NCBI GenBank assembly: GCA_028288445.1
Contig: JAQBNT010000148.1
Span: 1 to 34,247, forward strand
Origin: Hymenobacter sp.
Lineage (GTDB): Bacteria > Bacteroidota > Bacteroidia > Cytophagales > Hymenobacteraceae
Length of the DNA stretch: 34,247 nt
Reading direction: 5' to 3'
In this document: positions 27,198-34,247 of the stretch, one piece after another
Layout: each line of letters begins with the position of its first letter
How positions within the stretch are numbered: position 1 is the first letter of the stretch
Notes under the pieces: generated by a model
What the model saw: the letters and a program-made list of their open reading frames with translations, nothing else
Told to the model about the DNA's origin: nothing
Databases searched by the model: none
Position numbers and translations under genes: made by a program

Positions 27198-28355
27198 ATG
27201 ACCGAACTCCAACGCCTGCTCCTCGCCTACGACCGCCACCGCGCCGAGGCCCGCCCCTGCGCCCTGGCCACGGTGGTGGAGGTGCTGGGCTCGGCCTACC
27301 GCCGCCCTGGTGCCCGCATGCTCGTGACCGAAGACGGGGAGCTGACCGGGGCCATCAGCGGGGGTTGCCTGGAAGGCGATGCCCGCCAGCGCGCCCGCCA
27401 GGCCATTTTTCGGGGCCAGCCGGCGCTGGTCACCTACGATACCCGCGACGAGGACGACCCGCGCCACGGCCTGGGCCCCGGCTGCCAGGGCGTGGTCCGC
27501 ATCCTGCTGGAGCCTCTGGACTTCACCGCCCCCGATAACCCGGTGGAGCTGCTGCGCGACTTTGCCCGGCACCCCGAGCCAGCCGTGCTGGCGACCGTAT
27601 TTGAAACCGATGCCTCGGGGCTGAAGGCCGCCGTGGGGCATCGGGTGCTGTTGTCGGCCACTGGCGCGCTGCGCGGCACTCCCCTATCTGAACCGTTGGC
27701 GGAGGCAGCACGCGCAACGCTGGAACAAGGCAAGTCGCAGATTCTTGACGTAGAAACCGATGCCGGCCCGGTGCGGGCGCTGCTGGAGGTACTCACGCCG
27801 CCGCTGCGCCTCGTGCTATACGGCGCGGGCAACGACGCGCAGCCGCTGGTGCACCTTGCCGCCTCGCTCGGCTGGCACATCACGGTACTGGACGGCCGGC
27901 CGAACCTGGCCACCGCCGCCCGTTTCCCGGAGGCCGCGTCAGTACGCATTGTGCCCGTGCGGGAATTGGAGACGCTCGCCCCCGACGCGGGCGCTTACCA
28001 CGTTTTGCTCAGCCATAATTATGCGTACGATTTGGCCGCACTGCAAACGCTGCTGCCTTCATCGGCTCCTTATATTGGTCTGCTGGGGCCGCGCGCCAAA
28101 GCCGGGCGCCTGCTGAGCGAGGAGGAATTGAATTTAGCCGAAGCAGAAATTTCGAATGCGTTGCAAAACCGCCTGCACAGCCCCATTGGCCTGAGCCTGG
28201 GCGGCGAAACCCCGGAGGAAATCGCGCTGGCTATTGTAGCCGAAATTCAGGCCGTGAAAAACAATCGGCAGCCCCAGCACCTGCGCGCTACGACAGTTGC
28301 CATTCACAACGACTCCCCTAAAGCGAACAGTCCGGCAACGATTGGATTGGGATGA
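27198..28355 (+). CDS. xdhC: XdhC/CoxI-family molybdoenzyme maturation factor
   Basis: In known cases this family binds molybdopterin cofactor, aids its sulfuration and inserts it into xanthine-oxidase-family enzymes. The protein is 385 residues. The N-terminal XdhC/CoxI domain has GSAYRRPGARMLVTEDGELTG and the conserved Cys segment ISGGCLEGDARQRA, then GLGPGCQG. The C-terminal Rossmann domain has LVLYGAGNDAQPLVHLAASLGW and ends with GLSLGGETPEEIALAIVAEI, typical of the family. The only molybdenum hydroxylase in the window is paoABC at 6380-10260, so this is its probable PaoD-like partner (inference), despite the 17-kb distance. No MobA-like gene follows, unlike in many genomes. Confidence 0.92.
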   Translation: MTELQRLLLAYDRHRAEARPCALATVVEVLGSAYRRPGARMLVTEDGELTGAISGGCLEGDARQRARQAIFRGQPALVTYDTRDEDDPRHGLGPGCQGVVRILLEPLDFTAPDNPVELLRDFARHPEPAVLATVFETDASGLKAAVGHRVLLSATGALRGTPLSEPLAEAARATLEQGKSQILDVETDAGPVRALLEVLTPPLRLVLYGAGNDAQPLVHLAASLGWHITVLDGRPNLATAARFPEAASVRIVPVRELETLAPDAGAYHVLLSHNYAYDLAALQTLLPSSAPYIGLLGPRAKAGRLLSEEELNLAEAEISNALQNRLHSPIGLSLGGETPEEIALAIVAEIQAVKNNRQPQHLRATTVAIHNDSPKANSPATIGLG

Positions 28356-28408
28356 GATTCAGCTGGTGTATTTTGTGAAATGCTGGTCCGAATTCGGGCA
28401 GCCCGGCA

Positions 28409-29329
28409 TCACGGAGCCGGCACCCGGTAGCTCAGTGCCAGCCGGAAAGTCAGGCCTTTTTCAATCGGGGAGCTCAGCGGCGTGGGGGCTTTGCCTAGCC
28501 CGATGTAGTCGATGGTAGCGGGCCATTGTTCGTCCCTGGCATACACTTCCAGCCGCCGCGTCACCGCGTAGGCGGCAGTGGCCCGAAGCACCCAATGAGT
28601 GCTCAAATAAGTTTCGGCAAACAGGCCATAATGCCCCTGCTGGTATTGGAAATACTGGTCATTATTCAGCAGCCGATAAGCGGTATTGATGCCATTCAGG
28701 TTGAAGCCGACATTCACCCGAGGCGTGGCGGCGCAGCTGGCCGTGAAGGTGGTGGGCAAGTCGCCAAAAAGCCGCCACCGCTGTCCCAGTTGCCAGTCGA
28801 GGCCCAGCAGCAACACATACTGCGGCCCGTAGAACTGCTGCCGGTAGCCCACCGTGAGGCGATAAGCGCGGCGAGCATTGCGGCGGTAGGCGGCCCGTAC
28901 CACCCCGCCCCAAGTCACGTCGGCCCGGCGCACCTCGCGCAGGTCGGAGTTGAGGGCGGGCAACGCGAGGGCCGTGAGCTCGGTGCCGGGCGACAGGCGC
29001 TGGCGGTAGCCCAGCACTGGTGTGATGCCGTACACATTATGCACCTCAAAACCCGGCCGAGGGCCGCTGAAACGCAACGTTTCGAGATTCAGGCCGGCCA
29101 ATACCGCGCGTGAAGTATCGGCCGCCACGGCCAGGGGCACAATGATATTGGCCCGGAAGACATCACCCCGAAACGTGGCTTCGCTGCCGCGGGCCTGTTT
29201 CAGGGGCAATACTTCGTAGCTCAGGCCGATGCCCTCGGCATAGCCTTGCGCCTGGCTGATGGTGGGAATAAGCAAGCAGGCACTGAGCAGCAAGGCCGGC
29301 AGCAGGCGGGCGGGTAGAGGTGTAACCAC
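28409..29329 (-). CDS. Outer-membrane beta-barrel-like protein (DUF6268-like)
   Basis: 306 residues from a GTG. It has a Sec signal peptide (RLLPALLLSACLLIPTISQAQG) with likely cleavage after QAQ or AQG. The mature protein alternates polar and hydrophobic residues in short strands (YRLTVGYRQQF, YVLLLGLDWQL, HWVLRATAAYAV) and ends in an aromatic-poor strand LTFRLALSYRVPAP, as expected for an outer-membrane barrel. It resembles the uncharacterised DUF6268 family of Bacteroidota; the name is from memory and the function is unknown. It converges on xdhC with no visible hairpin between them, and is divergent from purU. Confidence 0.75.
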   Translation of the reverse strand: MVTPLPARLLPALLLSACLLIPTISQAQGYAEGIGLSYEVLPLKQARGSEATFRGDVFRANIIVPLAVAADTSRAVLAGLNLETLRFSGPRPGFEVHNVYGITPVLGYRQRLSPGTELTALALPALNSDLREVRRADVTWGGVVRAAYRRNARRAYRLTVGYRQQFYGPQYVLLLGLDWQLGQRWRLFGDLPTTFTASCAATPRVNVGFNLNGINTAYRLLNNDQYFQYQQGHYGLFAETYLSTHWVLRATAAYAVTRRLEVYARDEQWPATIDYIGLGKAPTPLSSPIEKGLTFRLALSYRVPAP

Positions 29330-29390
29330 AGAATAGTTTTGGCAGAATTCAGCGACAAATAAAAGCGCAATTATCCAATAGCCAGCGCTC

Positions 29391-29398
29391 TACTTTTG
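29391..29398 (+). promoter_or_regulatory. Candidate -7 element of the purU promoter
   Basis: TACTTTTG matches the Bacteroidota -7 consensus TAnnTTTG exactly. It lies 46 bases before the purU ATG, a usual leader length. The -33 region has no clear TTTG. Confidence 0.5.
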
Positions 29399-29444
29399 CA
29401 GTTCCGCTTTTTATCAGCTCAACCGATTATTCCCGCTTTTCCGC

Positions 29445-30278
29445 ATGGCGCATCTGCTCCTCATTCATTGCCCCGACGAGCCGGGCCTGGTTTATAAAAT
29501 CACGGGCGTGTTGTTCAAGCACGGCCTCAATATCATCCGCAACGGCGAATTTGTGGAGCGCGATGGCAACCACTTTTTTATGCGCACCGAAGTAGCCGGC
29601 GCGTTCGACCCGGATGCCCTCCAGGCCGATTTGCGCAGGGCACTGCCGCCTTCCGCCGTCATTCGCCTCACCACCAACCAGCCGAAAAACATTGTGCTGA
29701 TGGCCACAAAGGAGCACCACTGCCTCAGCGAGCTACTAGTGCGCCACGAGTTTGGTGAGCTGAATGCCCGCGTGCTGGCCGTCATCAGCAACTACGAAGT
29801 GCTCGGCGACCTCACCCGCAAGTTCAACCTGCCCTTTCACTACCTGCCCCACGCCGACCGCTCCCGCGAAGCCCACGAGGCCGAAGTACTGGCCGTGCTG
29901 GCCCAATACCAGCTCGATTTCGTGGTGCTGGCCAAGTACATGCGTATTCTAACCTCCGAGTTCGTGGCGCATTATTCCAACCGGCTCATCAACATTCATC
30001 ACTCCTTTCTGCCGGCCTTTGTGGGGGCCAGCCCCTATGCGCAGGCCTACGCCCGGGGCGTAAAAATCATCGGGGCCACCGCGCATTTCGTGAACGAGCA
30101 GCTCGACCAGGGCCCCATCATCGCCCAGAACGTCATCCCCATCGACCACACCCAGAGCGCCCAAGAAATGGCCCAGGCCGGCCGCGACGTGGAGAAAATT
30201 GTGCTCGCCCGCTCCCTCAAAATGGTGTTCGACGAGCAGGTGTTCGTGCACGGCAACAAAACCGTGATTTTTGACTGA
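29445..30278 (+). CDS. purU: Formyltetrahydrofolate deformylase
   Basis: Hydrolyses 10-formyl-tetrahydrofolate to tetrahydrofolate and formate, balancing one-carbon pools; cytoplasmic. The protein is 277 residues, close to the 280 of E. coli PurU. An N-terminal ACT domain (LLLIHCPDEPGLVYKITGVL, residues 4-80) senses ligands such as methionine or glycine in E. coli. The catalytic domain has MRILTSEFV, Asn183 and His185 in NIHHSFLPAF, and Asp221 in EQLDQGPII, which form the formyl-transfer/hydrolase triad. It is flanked by an outer-membrane protein gene (divergent) and a hairpin terminator, so it is probably transcribed alone. Confidence 0.96.
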   Translation: MAHLLLIHCPDEPGLVYKITGVLFKHGLNIIRNGEFVERDGNHFFMRTEVAGAFDPDALQADLRRALPPSAVIRLTTNQPKNIVLMATKEHHCLSELLVRHEFGELNARVLAVISNYEVLGDLTRKFNLPFHYLPHADRSREAHEAEVLAVLAQYQLDFVVLAKYMRILTSEFVAHYSNRLINIHHSFLPAFVGASPYAQAYARGVKIIGATAHFVNEQLDQGPIIAQNVIPIDHTQSAQEMAQAGRDVEKIVLARSLKMVFDEQVFVHGNKTVIFD

Positions 30279-30299
30279 TTTAGCAATTGACCAGACCAA

Positions 30300-30335
30300 A
30301 AAATGGGCTCCCCACTTGCGTGAGGAGCCCATTTT
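30300..30335. terminator. Bidirectional terminator between purU and the Gly-rich lipoprotein
   Basis: AAAATGGGCTCC (30300-30311) pairs perfectly with GGAGCCCATTTT (30324-30335) around a 12-base loop, with A and T runs on either side. It is unrelated to the GCCCCGCAAC hairpins. Confidence 0.88.
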
Positions 30336-30355
30336 CCTGTTTGAATATCGCGGGT

Positions 30356-30649
30356 TTATTCGCCGCGGCGGCGGCCACCGCCGCCCTGGCCGTGGCCGTA
30401 GCCCCGGCCCCCGCCGTAACCGCCACCGCCGTGGTTACCTTCGTAATGCGGGCGGTAAGACTGGCGATAGACCGGCCGCACCACCACCGGGCGCGGCGCG
30501 TAGTAAGGACGGGCATAGCCGTAGCCGTACCCCGGCTGCACGGGCGGGTAATAGCCGTAATCGGGGCCGTAACCCGGACCAGCAGCAACACAGCCACCCA
30601 ACATAAGCAGGCTGATACTCAAGGCAAAAATCACTGATTTGGTCTTCAT
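30356..30649 (-). CDS. Small Gly/Tyr/Pro/Arg-rich lipoprotein, 97 aa
   Basis: The lipoprotein signal is clear: MKTKSVIFALSISLLML then the lipobox LGGC (Cys20). The mature part is low complexity: a Tyr/Gly/Pro segment (GYGPDYGYYPPVQPGYGYGYA), a Pro/Val/Arg segment (PRPVVVRPVYR), then Gly-rich and Arg-rich repeats ending GGGRRRGE. No enzyme motif is visible. Similar small proteins occur widely in Bacteroidota and are of unknown function; a surface or envelope role is plausible. It is transcribed alone, with a terminator directly after and an inverted repeat (30679-30710) just before. Confidence 0.82.
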   Translation of the reverse strand: MKTKSVIFALSISLLMLGGCVAAGPGYGPDYGYYPPVQPGYGYGYARPYYAPRPVVVRPVYRQSYRPHYEGNHGGGGYGGGRGYGHGQGGGGRRRGE

Positions 30650-30678
30650 GATATAGACAGCGGGCCAAAACCCGTCGA

Positions 30679-30710
30679 TTTACAGGTGAATGCACTTCTA
30701 CGTCTGTAAA
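30679..30710. promoter_or_regulatory. Inverted repeat upstream of the Gly-rich lipoprotein
   Basis: TTTACAG (30679-30685) and CTGTAAA (30704-30710) form a perfect 7-bp inverted repeat with an 18-base spacer, centred about 45 bases before the lipoprotein ATG. This suits an operator for a dimeric regulator, but nothing else supports it. Confidence 0.3.
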
Positions 30711-30758
30711 CAAAATGTGGACCAGAATTAGTGCCTTGGAACGGGGTCACCGTTCTGC

Positions 30759-32147
30759 TTAAGCTTCGGTCGGCAATACGGTTTCGCCGGAATACAGCCG
30801 GGCTTTGCCGGGCAGCGTTTTGTGGCGCTCTTTGCCCAGCGCGGCGCTGGGCTCGGGCACCCAGTGGTGGCGGCCGCCGGCCTTTTCGTCGTTGAATTCG
30901 GTGGGCGCGGTGCCCGCTTCGGTGCGCTCTTTCCAGGTGAGGTGCTGGGTGTCGTCGTCGGTGCGGTCCATCGTGATGCAGTCTTCCACTGGGCAAACGA
31001 GCGAGCACAAGTTGCAGCCGACGCAGTTTTCCTCGATGATTTCGGGCACTCGCGTGTCAGCGTTCAGTTTGATGGCCTGGTGGGCTCCATCCTCGCAGGC
31101 CGTGTAGCACAGCTGGCAGCCGATGCACTTATCCTTGTGAATATTGGCCGTCACCTTGTACTTCATGTTCAGGTCTTCCCAGTGCAACACGTTGGGCAGG
31201 GCCTTGCCCACCATGTCGTAGATGGTGTTGAAGCCCTTCTCGACCATGTACTGCTCCAGCCCCGACGTCATTTCCCGAATGATGCCGAAGCCGAAATGCA
31301 TGGCCGCCGTGCACACCTGCACGCTGCTGGCTCCCAGCAGAATATGCTCTACCGCATCGCGCCAGTTCTCAATCCCACCGATGCCCGAGATAGGCAGCTT
31401 AATGTCGGGATGCTGGGCGCAGTTTTTTACCATGTTCAGGGCAATGGGCTTCACGGCCGGGCCGCAGTAGCCGCCGTTGCTGCCCTTGCCATCCACAATC
31501 GGGTACGGCGCAAACTGGTCCAAATCAACCCCCACGATGCTCTGAATCGTGTTGATAAGCGAAATGGCATCCGCACCACCGCGCCGCGCCGCCATAGCGG
31601 GCTCCGTGATGTCCGATATATTGGGCGTGAGCTTTACGATGACGGGCTTGGTGGCCACTTCCATCACCCATTCCACAATCATCTGGAGCACCTTGGGCTC
31701 CTGCCCCACCGCCGAGCCCATGCCGCGCTCGCACATGCCGTGCGGGCAGCCGAAATTCAGTTCGAAGCCATCAGCACCAGCATCTTGCGACTGGCGCACG
31801 ATGTCGTGCCACTCCTGCCGCGTTTGCACCATGAGCGAGGCGATGACGGCGTGGTTGGGAAAGCGCTTTTTCACTTCCTCAATCTCGCGCAGGTTGTCGG
31901 CCAGCGGGCGGTCCGAAATCAGTTCAATGTTGTTGAAGCCCACTAGGCGCTTGTCGCGGTAGTTCACGCCGCCATAGCGGCTCGACACGTTCACGACGGG
32001 CACACCCAGCGTCTTCCATACCGCGCCGCCCCAGCCAGCATCGAAGGCTTTCATAATCTGGTAGCCGGAATTGGTGGGCGGGGCCGAAGCCAGCCAGAAT
32101 GGGTTCGGCGATTTAATACCGGCGAAATTTATTGAGAGGTCAGGCAT
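30759..32147 (-). CDS. preA: NAD-dependent dihydropyrimidine dehydrogenase, subunit PreA
   Basis: The catalytic FMN subunit, which reduces uracil and thymine to the dihydro forms together with PreT. It is 462 residues, longer than the roughly 410 of E. coli PreA. The TIM barrel begins DLSINFAGIKSPNPFWLASAPP. The active-site loop is NFGCPHGMCERGMG, with the catalytic Cys134 (equivalent to Cys671 of mammalian DPD) and an extra Cys139. The FMN phosphate site includes PISGIGGIENW. Two 4Fe-4S ferredoxin motifs start at Cys341 (CIGCQLCYTAC) and Cys375 (CVGCNLCSLVC). A charged tail of about 70 residues follows them. It is downstream of preT by 94 bases on the same strand, with a palindrome between. 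Confidence 0.96.
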   Translation of the reverse strand: MPDLSINFAGIKSPNPFWLASAPPTNSGYQIMKAFDAGWGGAVWKTLGVPVVNVSSRYGGVNYRDKRLVGFNNIELISDRPLADNLREIEEVKKRFPNHAVIASLMVQTRQEWHDIVRQSQDAGADGFELNFGCPHGMCERGMGSAVGQEPKVLQMIVEWVMEVATKPVIVKLTPNISDITEPAMAARRGGADAISLINTIQSIVGVDLDQFAPYPIVDGKGSNGGYCGPAVKPIALNMVKNCAQHPDIKLPISGIGGIENWRDAVEHILLGASSVQVCTAAMHFGFGIIREMTSGLEQYMVEKGFNTIYDMVGKALPNVLHWEDLNMKYKVTANIHKDKCIGCQLCYTACEDGAHQAIKLNADTRVPEIIEENCVGCNLCSLVCPVEDCITMDRTDDDTQHLTWKERTEAGTAPTEFNDEKAGGRHHWVPEPSAALGKERHKTLPGKARLYSGETVLPTEA

Positions 32148-32168
32148 AGTTTATATTCATTAAGAACG

Positions 32169-32213
32169 GTCATGCAGAGCATTCTGCTTTATGCGCAGAA
32201 TGCTCTGCATGAC
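32169..32213. repeat. Palindrome of the GTCATGC family between preT and preA
   Basis: Perfect 19-base arms, GTCATGCAGAGCATTCTGC (32169-32187) and its complement (32195-32213), flank a 7-base loop. CGGCCTTTTTT follows on the plus strand, which looks terminator-like in that direction, but both flanking genes are on the minus strand. Confidence 0.88.
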
Positions 32214-32241
32214 GGCCTTTTTTGGCACCGTGAAAAGAGAA

Positions 32242-33567
32242 TTACTTGCTCAAATAAGCGTGAATACCGCGCGCGGTAAGTTTGGCTTCGGCTGCTGCAT
32301 TTACTACCTCAGCCCCGCCATTCCAGGCATCACCGGAAGCAAAGTATTTCGGGTTGCCAGTCTGCCCGGTGTGAGCATTGGCCATAATGCGGCCCTTGCT
32401 ATCCAGCTTCAGGCCCGGAATCAGGCTCAGGAATTCCGTTTGTTTGGCTTGGCCGGTGGCTTTAATCACCATGTCGCAATCTTCCACAAACTCGGAGCCG
32501 GCAATTTCCCGCACTTTACCATCCTTGGTTTCGGTACGAATGAATTTCACGCCCGCCACATAGCCATTACCAGTAATTTCCACCGGAGCCACGTTGAACA
32601 AGCCCTTAACTCCCACCCCTTTGGCCAGGTCGTACTCGAATTCGTAAGCGCCCATTTCATCCTTAGCACGGCGATATGCCAGAATCACGTTCTCAGCTCC
32701 GAGACGCGACGATTCCGAGGCGGCGTCCATGGCGGTATTGCCCCCGCCCAGCACAATTACCTTGCGCCCCACCGCTACTGCGTGATGATGCTGCCGCAAT
32801 TCCGAAATAAATTCCACCGCGCCGGTACAATTGATTTTATCCTCGCCGGGCAAGCCCAACTCGTTGGTTCTGCCGAGGCCAATACCCAGGAAAATAGCGT
32901 CGTATTTGTCTTCCAGTTTTGCTAACTCTTCACGCGAAGAAATAGCCGAATTAAAATGCACATTATAGCCGAATTGTGCCTGCAAATAGGCCATTTCGGC
33001 CAACGTTTCTTCGTTGGTAATTTTGTACGGAGCCACGCCGTACACCGTCAGGCCCGAAGGCTGCGCTTTGGCTTCAAAAACATCAACGCCATAACCCAAC
33101 GAGCGCAGCTCGCAAGCAGCAGATATACCAGCCGGTCCGGCCCCAATTACGGCCACTTTCTTACCGTTATCCGCACCGGGACCGAACAGCTTTTCGCCGC
33201 TCTTTATCACCTTGGTGGTGGCGTAGCTCTGGAGGCGGCCAATCTCAATCGGCTTCACCTCCTGCAAGTTGTATACACAGGCACCTTCGCACAACACTTC
33301 CGTTGGGCATACTTTGCCACAGGCATTACCAAAGTAGTTGGCCTCGTAAATAGTACGCGCCGCGCCGGTATCGTTGCCCGAATTTATCTGGCGGATAAAC
33401 TGCGGAATATCAATCCCCGACGGGCACGCTTTTATACACGGCGCATCGAAGCAAAAGAGGCAGCGGGAGCTTTCGTAAAGCGCCTCGGTGCGGTTCATCA
33501 CCGGCTTTAATTGCGCGAAGTTTTCCGCGAATTGCTGCTCAGTGGTAGGTGTAGAAAATTCGGCCAT
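32242..33567 (-). CDS. preT: NAD-dependent dihydropyrimidine dehydrogenase, subunit PreT
   Basis: The NAD- and FAD-binding subunit that feeds electrons to PreA; 441 residues. The N-terminal Fe-S domain has Cys36, Cys39, Cys44 and Cys48 (CLFCFDAPCIKACP) and a second cluster set in GNACGKVCPTEVLCEGAC. An FAD Rossmann motif (VAVIGAGPAGISAACELRSLGYGVDVFEA) and the NAD(P) motif VIVLGGGNTAMDAASESSRLG follow. The end, GDAWNGGAEVVNAAAEAKLTARGIHAYL, is typical of the glutamate synthase small chain/PreT group. It precedes preA and follows a nitrilase gene on the same strand, forming a pyrimidine-degradation cluster. Confidence 0.96.
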   Translation of the reverse strand: MAEFSTPTTEQQFAENFAQLKPVMNRTEALYESSRCLFCFDAPCIKACPSGIDIPQFIRQINSGNDTGAARTIYEANYFGNACGKVCPTEVLCEGACVYNLQEVKPIEIGRLQSYATTKVIKSGEKLFGPGADNGKKVAVIGAGPAGISAACELRSLGYGVDVFEAKAQPSGLTVYGVAPYKITNEETLAEMAYLQAQFGYNVHFNSAISSREELAKLEDKYDAIFLGIGLGRTNELGLPGEDKINCTGAVEFISELRQHHHAVAVGRKVIVLGGGNTAMDAASESSRLGAENVILAYRRAKDEMGAYEFEYDLAKGVGVKGLFNVAPVEITGNGYVAGVKFIRTETKDGKVREIAGSEFVEDCDMVIKATGQAKQTEFLSLIPGLKLDSKGRIMANAHTGQTGNPKYFASGDAWNGGAEVVNAAAEAKLTARGIHAYLSK

Positions 33568-33603
33568 TGGGGCGGGTTAATTCGAATTAGTAGTGAATAA
33601 AAA

Positions 33604-33639
33604 AACGGTCATGCTTCGACTAGACTTAGCATGACCGTT
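33604..33639. repeat. Palindrome of the GTCATGC family upstream of preT
   Basis: AACGGTCATGCT (33604-33615) and AGCATGACCGTT (33628-33639) form perfect 12-base arms around a 12-base centre. It lies between the nitrilase stop codon and the preT start. An A-run on the left and TTCTTA on the right give it weak terminator character. Confidence 0.85.
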
Positions 33640-33657
33640 CTTATGTCAGCCAAGCGC

Positions 33658-34247
33658 CTACAACTCTACCAGTTTCTCGTAGGTTTCGGGGCGGCGGTCG
33701 CGGAAGAACTGCCAGGTATTGCGCACTTCCTCAATCATATCGAGGTCGAATTCCGAAATCAGCAATTCATCTTTATACTCATCGGCTTGGGCGATAATCT
33801 GGCCACGCGGGTCCACGAAATAGCTGGTGCCGTAGAAGCGGCCCAGGTTCCAGGGCTTCTCTTCGCCCACGCGGTTGATGCAGCCCATGAAATAGCCATT
33901 GGCAGCGGCGTGCGCGGGTTGCTCCAGTTTCCAGAGGTACTGCGAGAGGCCGGCCACGGTGGCCGAAGGGTTGTACACGATTTCGGCCCCGTTCAGGCCC
34001 AGAATGCGGGCTCCGTCGGGGAAGTGGCGGTCGTAGCAGATGTACACGCCCACTTTGGCGTACTTGGTCTGGAACACAGGGTAGCCCATGTTGCCCGGCT
34101 TGAAGAAGAACTTCTCCCAGAACCCGCTGGTATGCGGGATGTGGTTCTTGCGGTACTTGCCCAGGTAGGTGCCGTCTGCATCGATCACGGCAGCGGTGTT
34201 GTACAGGAAACCTGCCTGCTCGCGCTCATAGATCGGCACGACCATCA
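33658..34247 (-). CDS. Nitrilase-family amidohydrolase, probable beta-ureidopropionase (partial at right edge)
   Basis: Hydrolyses N-carbamoyl-beta-alanine to beta-alanine, CO2 and ammonia in the third step of reductive pyrimidine degradation. Only the C-terminal about 195 residues are in the window; the start lies beyond the right edge. Two of the three nitrilase catalytic residues are seen: Lys in YLGKYRKNHIPH and Cys in VYICYDRHFPDGARIL. The catalytic Glu lies off the window. The segment KPWNLGRFYGTSYFVDPRGQIIAQ matches the animal-type beta-ureidopropionase subgroup more than aliphatic nitrilases. Position before preT and preA supports this. The dihydropyrimidinase needed between the two steps is not in the window and may lie to the right. 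Confidence 0.9.
   Translation of the reverse strand, partial: MVVPIYEREQAGFLYNTAAVIDADGTYLGKYRKNHIPHTSGFWEKFFFKPGNMGYPVFQTKYAKVGVYICYDRHFPDGARILGLNGAEIVYNPSATVAGLSQYLWKLEQPAHAAANGYFMGCINRVGEEKPWNLGRFYGTSYFVDPRGQIIAQADEYKDELLISEFDLDMIEEVRNTWQFFRDRRPETYEKLVEL

Noticed and set aside
30661..30758. Small hairpins (CGGG/CCCG at 30661 and GAACGG/CCGTTC at 30739) after preA
   Set aside because: Stems are only 4-6 bp and no T-run follows in the direction of preA transcription, so they were not called as terminators.
30822..31946. 374-codon open frame antisense to preA
   Set aside because: Product is Ala/His/Val-rich without motifs, a shadow of the clear preA gene.

Overview
The window looks like chromosomal DNA from a high-GC member of the Bacteroidota, most likely Hymenobacter or a close relative in the Cytophagales. 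The evidence is GC-rich coding sequence, starts without clear Shine-Dalgarno sequences, several -7 hexamers of the TAnnTTTG type, many lipoproteins, and protein families typical of that group. I identified the genus from protein style, not from a search. No rRNA, convincing tRNA, CRISPR array, prophage or intact insertion sequence was seen.

Layout. 1-761: the C-terminal end of an M1-type aminopeptidase. 868-3698 (minus): a beta-carbonic anhydrase, a doubtful small ORF and a SulP anion/bicarbonate transporter, i.e. an inorganic-carbon module. Four 11-bp-phased ATTAA repeats lie just upstream of the SulP promoter. 3895-6036 (minus): a histidine kinase and its OmpR-type response regulator. 6380-10260 (plus): a three-subunit molybdenum aldehyde oxidoreductase of the PaoABC type; a likely XdhC/PaoD maturation partner is 17 kb away at 27198. 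10348-13451: rifampin ADP-ribosyltransferase (arr) divergent from a katG interrupted by an in-frame TAA. 13565-15333 (minus): an AT-rich islet with a lipoprotein, a HigA-type antitoxin and a frameshifted HigB-type toxin. 15894-21767 (plus): a complete RND efflux operon (adaptor, pump, outer-membrane channel). 21888-22993 (minus): a second AT-rich islet with an unknown protein and a GNAT acetyltransferase. 23219-27074 (minus): two tandem AraC regulator plus NAD(P)-binding reductase pairs. 27198-30649: XdhC, an outer-membrane protein, PurU and a Gly/Tyr-rich lipoprotein. 30759-34247 (minus): reductive pyrimidine catabolism, with PreA, PreT and a partial beta-ureidopropionase-like nitrilase.

Two intergenic repeat families stand out. 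One is a terminator hairpin with core GCCCCGCAAC/GTTGCGGGGC, present four times and always at the edge of an accessory minus-strand islet. The other is a palindrome family with GTCATGC/GCATGAC ends, present four times plus one divergent relative.

No gene cluster here is convincingly a new system. The best leads are the phased repeats in front of SulP, the two broken genes (katG and higB) that each differ from an intact frame by about one base, and the repeated hairpins at islet borders.
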